Below, one piece after another: positions 63,218-64,000 of a stretch of DNA of 64,000 nt (positions within the stretch are counted from its first letter, which is position 1; each line of letters opens with the position of its first letter). Source of the DNA: Sphingomonas leidyi. GTDB taxonomy: Bacteria > Pseudomonadota > Alphaproteobacteria > Sphingomonadales > Sphingomonadaceae. The notes under the pieces were generated by a model that saw only the letters and a program-made list of their open reading frames with translations, was not told the DNA's origin and searched no databases. Position numbers and translations under genes: made by a program. The DNA lies in the NCBI RefSeq assembly GCF_011761945.1, contig NZ_JAASQV010000002.1, positions 62,001-126,000 on the forward strand. Reading direction: 5' to 3'.

Positions 63218-63244
63218 ACGCCCCCTCGAAACGGAGACCATCCC

Positions 63245-63973
63245 ATGTTCCTGCGCACTCGCTTCATGCTGCTGCTCGCCGGCGCCTGCCTCGCGGTTCC
63301 GGTCGCGGTAAATGCCCAGCAGGCACCGGCAGCCAAGCCGGCCAAGACCTTCAAGCTGCTCCGCGCCGAGGATTTCCCGGCCGATGGCATCGTCCCGGCG
63401 CCGCCGGCCCGCGGATCGGACGTCGAGAAGCTCGAGCTCGCCTATCTCCACGCGCTGATCGCCGGCACTTCGCCCGCGCGGATGGAGCAGGCGCGCCGGG
63501 ACGACGCGCATGAAGACCCCTCGATCTTCGACCAGGCGATGGGCATCGACCTGAAGACGCTGCCGGCGACCTGGGAACTGCTCGGCCTGGTCCATAATGA
63601 CGCCAACCTGGCGGCCAATATCGCCAAGGAGCATTTCGCCCGGGTCCGCCCCTGGGGCGTCGATCCCACCATGCCGAACTGCGATGCCGGCAAGGGCAAG
63701 CAGCCGACCCGCAGCTATCCGAGCGGCCATTCGACGCTCGGTTATTCGGTCGGCCTGATGCTGGCGACGCTGGCGCCGGCCAAGGCCAGGGCCGTGCTCG
63801 ACCGTGCCCGCGACTATGCGCTCAGCCGCGAGATCTGCGGCGTGCATTTCCCGTCGGACACCGAGGCGAGCCATGTGATCGCCTCCATCGCGGTCGCGCG
63901 CATCCTTGCCAGCCCGGCCGCCGCCGCGCGCATCGCCGCGGCCCGCGCCGAACTCGCCCGCATCGCCCAGTGA
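63245..63973 (+). CDS. Class A non-specific acid phosphatase
   Basis: 242 residues with signal ending V-N-A-Q-Q, so periplasmic. PAP2-type phosphatase signature K128-E-H-F-A-R-V-R-P, P-S-G-H162 and S-R-E-I-C-G-V-H201-F-P-S-D205 mark the PhoN/PhoC family. It releases phosphate from many organic phosphates. Length and motif spacing are normal. It is co-transcribed with the YncE-like gene; the shared Pho-box-like site suggests induction by phosphate lack. Ends 27 bp before the window edge. Confidence 0.93.
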   Translation: MFLRTRFMLLLAGACLAVPVAVNAQQAPAAKPAKTFKLLRAEDFPADGIVPAPPARGSDVEKLELAYLHALIAGTSPARMEQARRDDAHEDPSIFDQAMGIDLKTLPATWELLGLVHNDANLAANIAKEHFARVRPWGVDPTMPNCDAGKGKQPTRSYPSGHSTLGYSVGLMLATLAPAKARAVLDRARDYALSREICGVHFPSDTEASHVIASIAVARILASPAAAARIAAARAELARIAQ

Positions 63974-64000
63974 ATCCTTGCCAGTGAACCTTTGAACGTC

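Overview
The window is about 68% GC, densely packed and coded on both strands. It looks like an alphaproteobacterium of the Sphingomonadaceae, probably Sphingomonas or a close relative. The signs are a split cobalamin methionine synthase, an ArsR-methyltransferase fusion beside metF, a UrcA-family protein, two TonB-dependent receptors, an isocitrate lyase with a divergent short-chain acyl-CoA type regulator, and many ATGA stop/start overlaps. I saw no rRNA, tRNA, CRISPR array or intact insertion sequence. Species assignment is inference.

Layout. 1-3630 (minus): 5' part of alanine racemase, an MHS-type MFS carrier and an NRAMP-like metal carrier. 3812-4114: a two-blade fucose-lectin-like protein. 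4133-10782 (minus): the methionine/one-carbon cluster (ArsR-methyltransferase regulator, metF, metH N-terminal half, two small ORFs, a GNAT enzyme, metH C-terminal half). 10901-15120: two small lipoproteins, aldo/keto reductase, a LysR regulator, a tandem NTF2-like exported protein and a serine hydrolase. 15294-17663: TonB receptor. 18199-22510: GFA/WYL pair, a Nudix-DUF47 protein with a Pit phosphate carrier, and an ArsR/SRPBCC pair. 22626-25696: aceA with its likely regulator. 25738-29692: GPH-type carrier, acyl-CoA dehydrogenase, SDR, UrcA. 29777-33929: BlaR1/BlaI-like pair and malic enzyme. 34133-43930: mutS, a LysR/MFS pair, oligopeptidase B, a class II cytochrome c, a lipase-like hydrolase and an outer-membrane barrel. 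44129-46531: a ParD/ParE pair with a damaged toxin, and nrdB at the end of a run of small membrane proteins. 47409-49530: an AT-richer gene-poor stretch and a decayed PAP2/DedA pair. 49534-57569: an RND efflux operon with a divergent two-component system. 57572-63973: a second TonB receptor, a second paralogous two-component system, a YncE-like propeller protein and a class A acid phosphatase.

Common threads. Two loci look tied to phosphate: Nudix-DUF47/pit and yncE/acid phosphatase. Both have a Pho-box-like direct repeat upstream with the 11-bp period expected for PhoB. Several regulators sit beside long perfect palindromes that are natural operator candidates: ArsR-methyltransferase (20 bp), WYL (two 20-bp arms), ArsR (24 bp, containing its own start codon), BlaI (26 bp) and the aceA regulator (15 bp). 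Genome decay is visible in parE (one-base frameshift), PAP2 (in-frame stop plus frameshift) and DedA (truncated and internally shortened). The most unusual gene arrangement is the Nudix-DUF47 fusion in front of pit.
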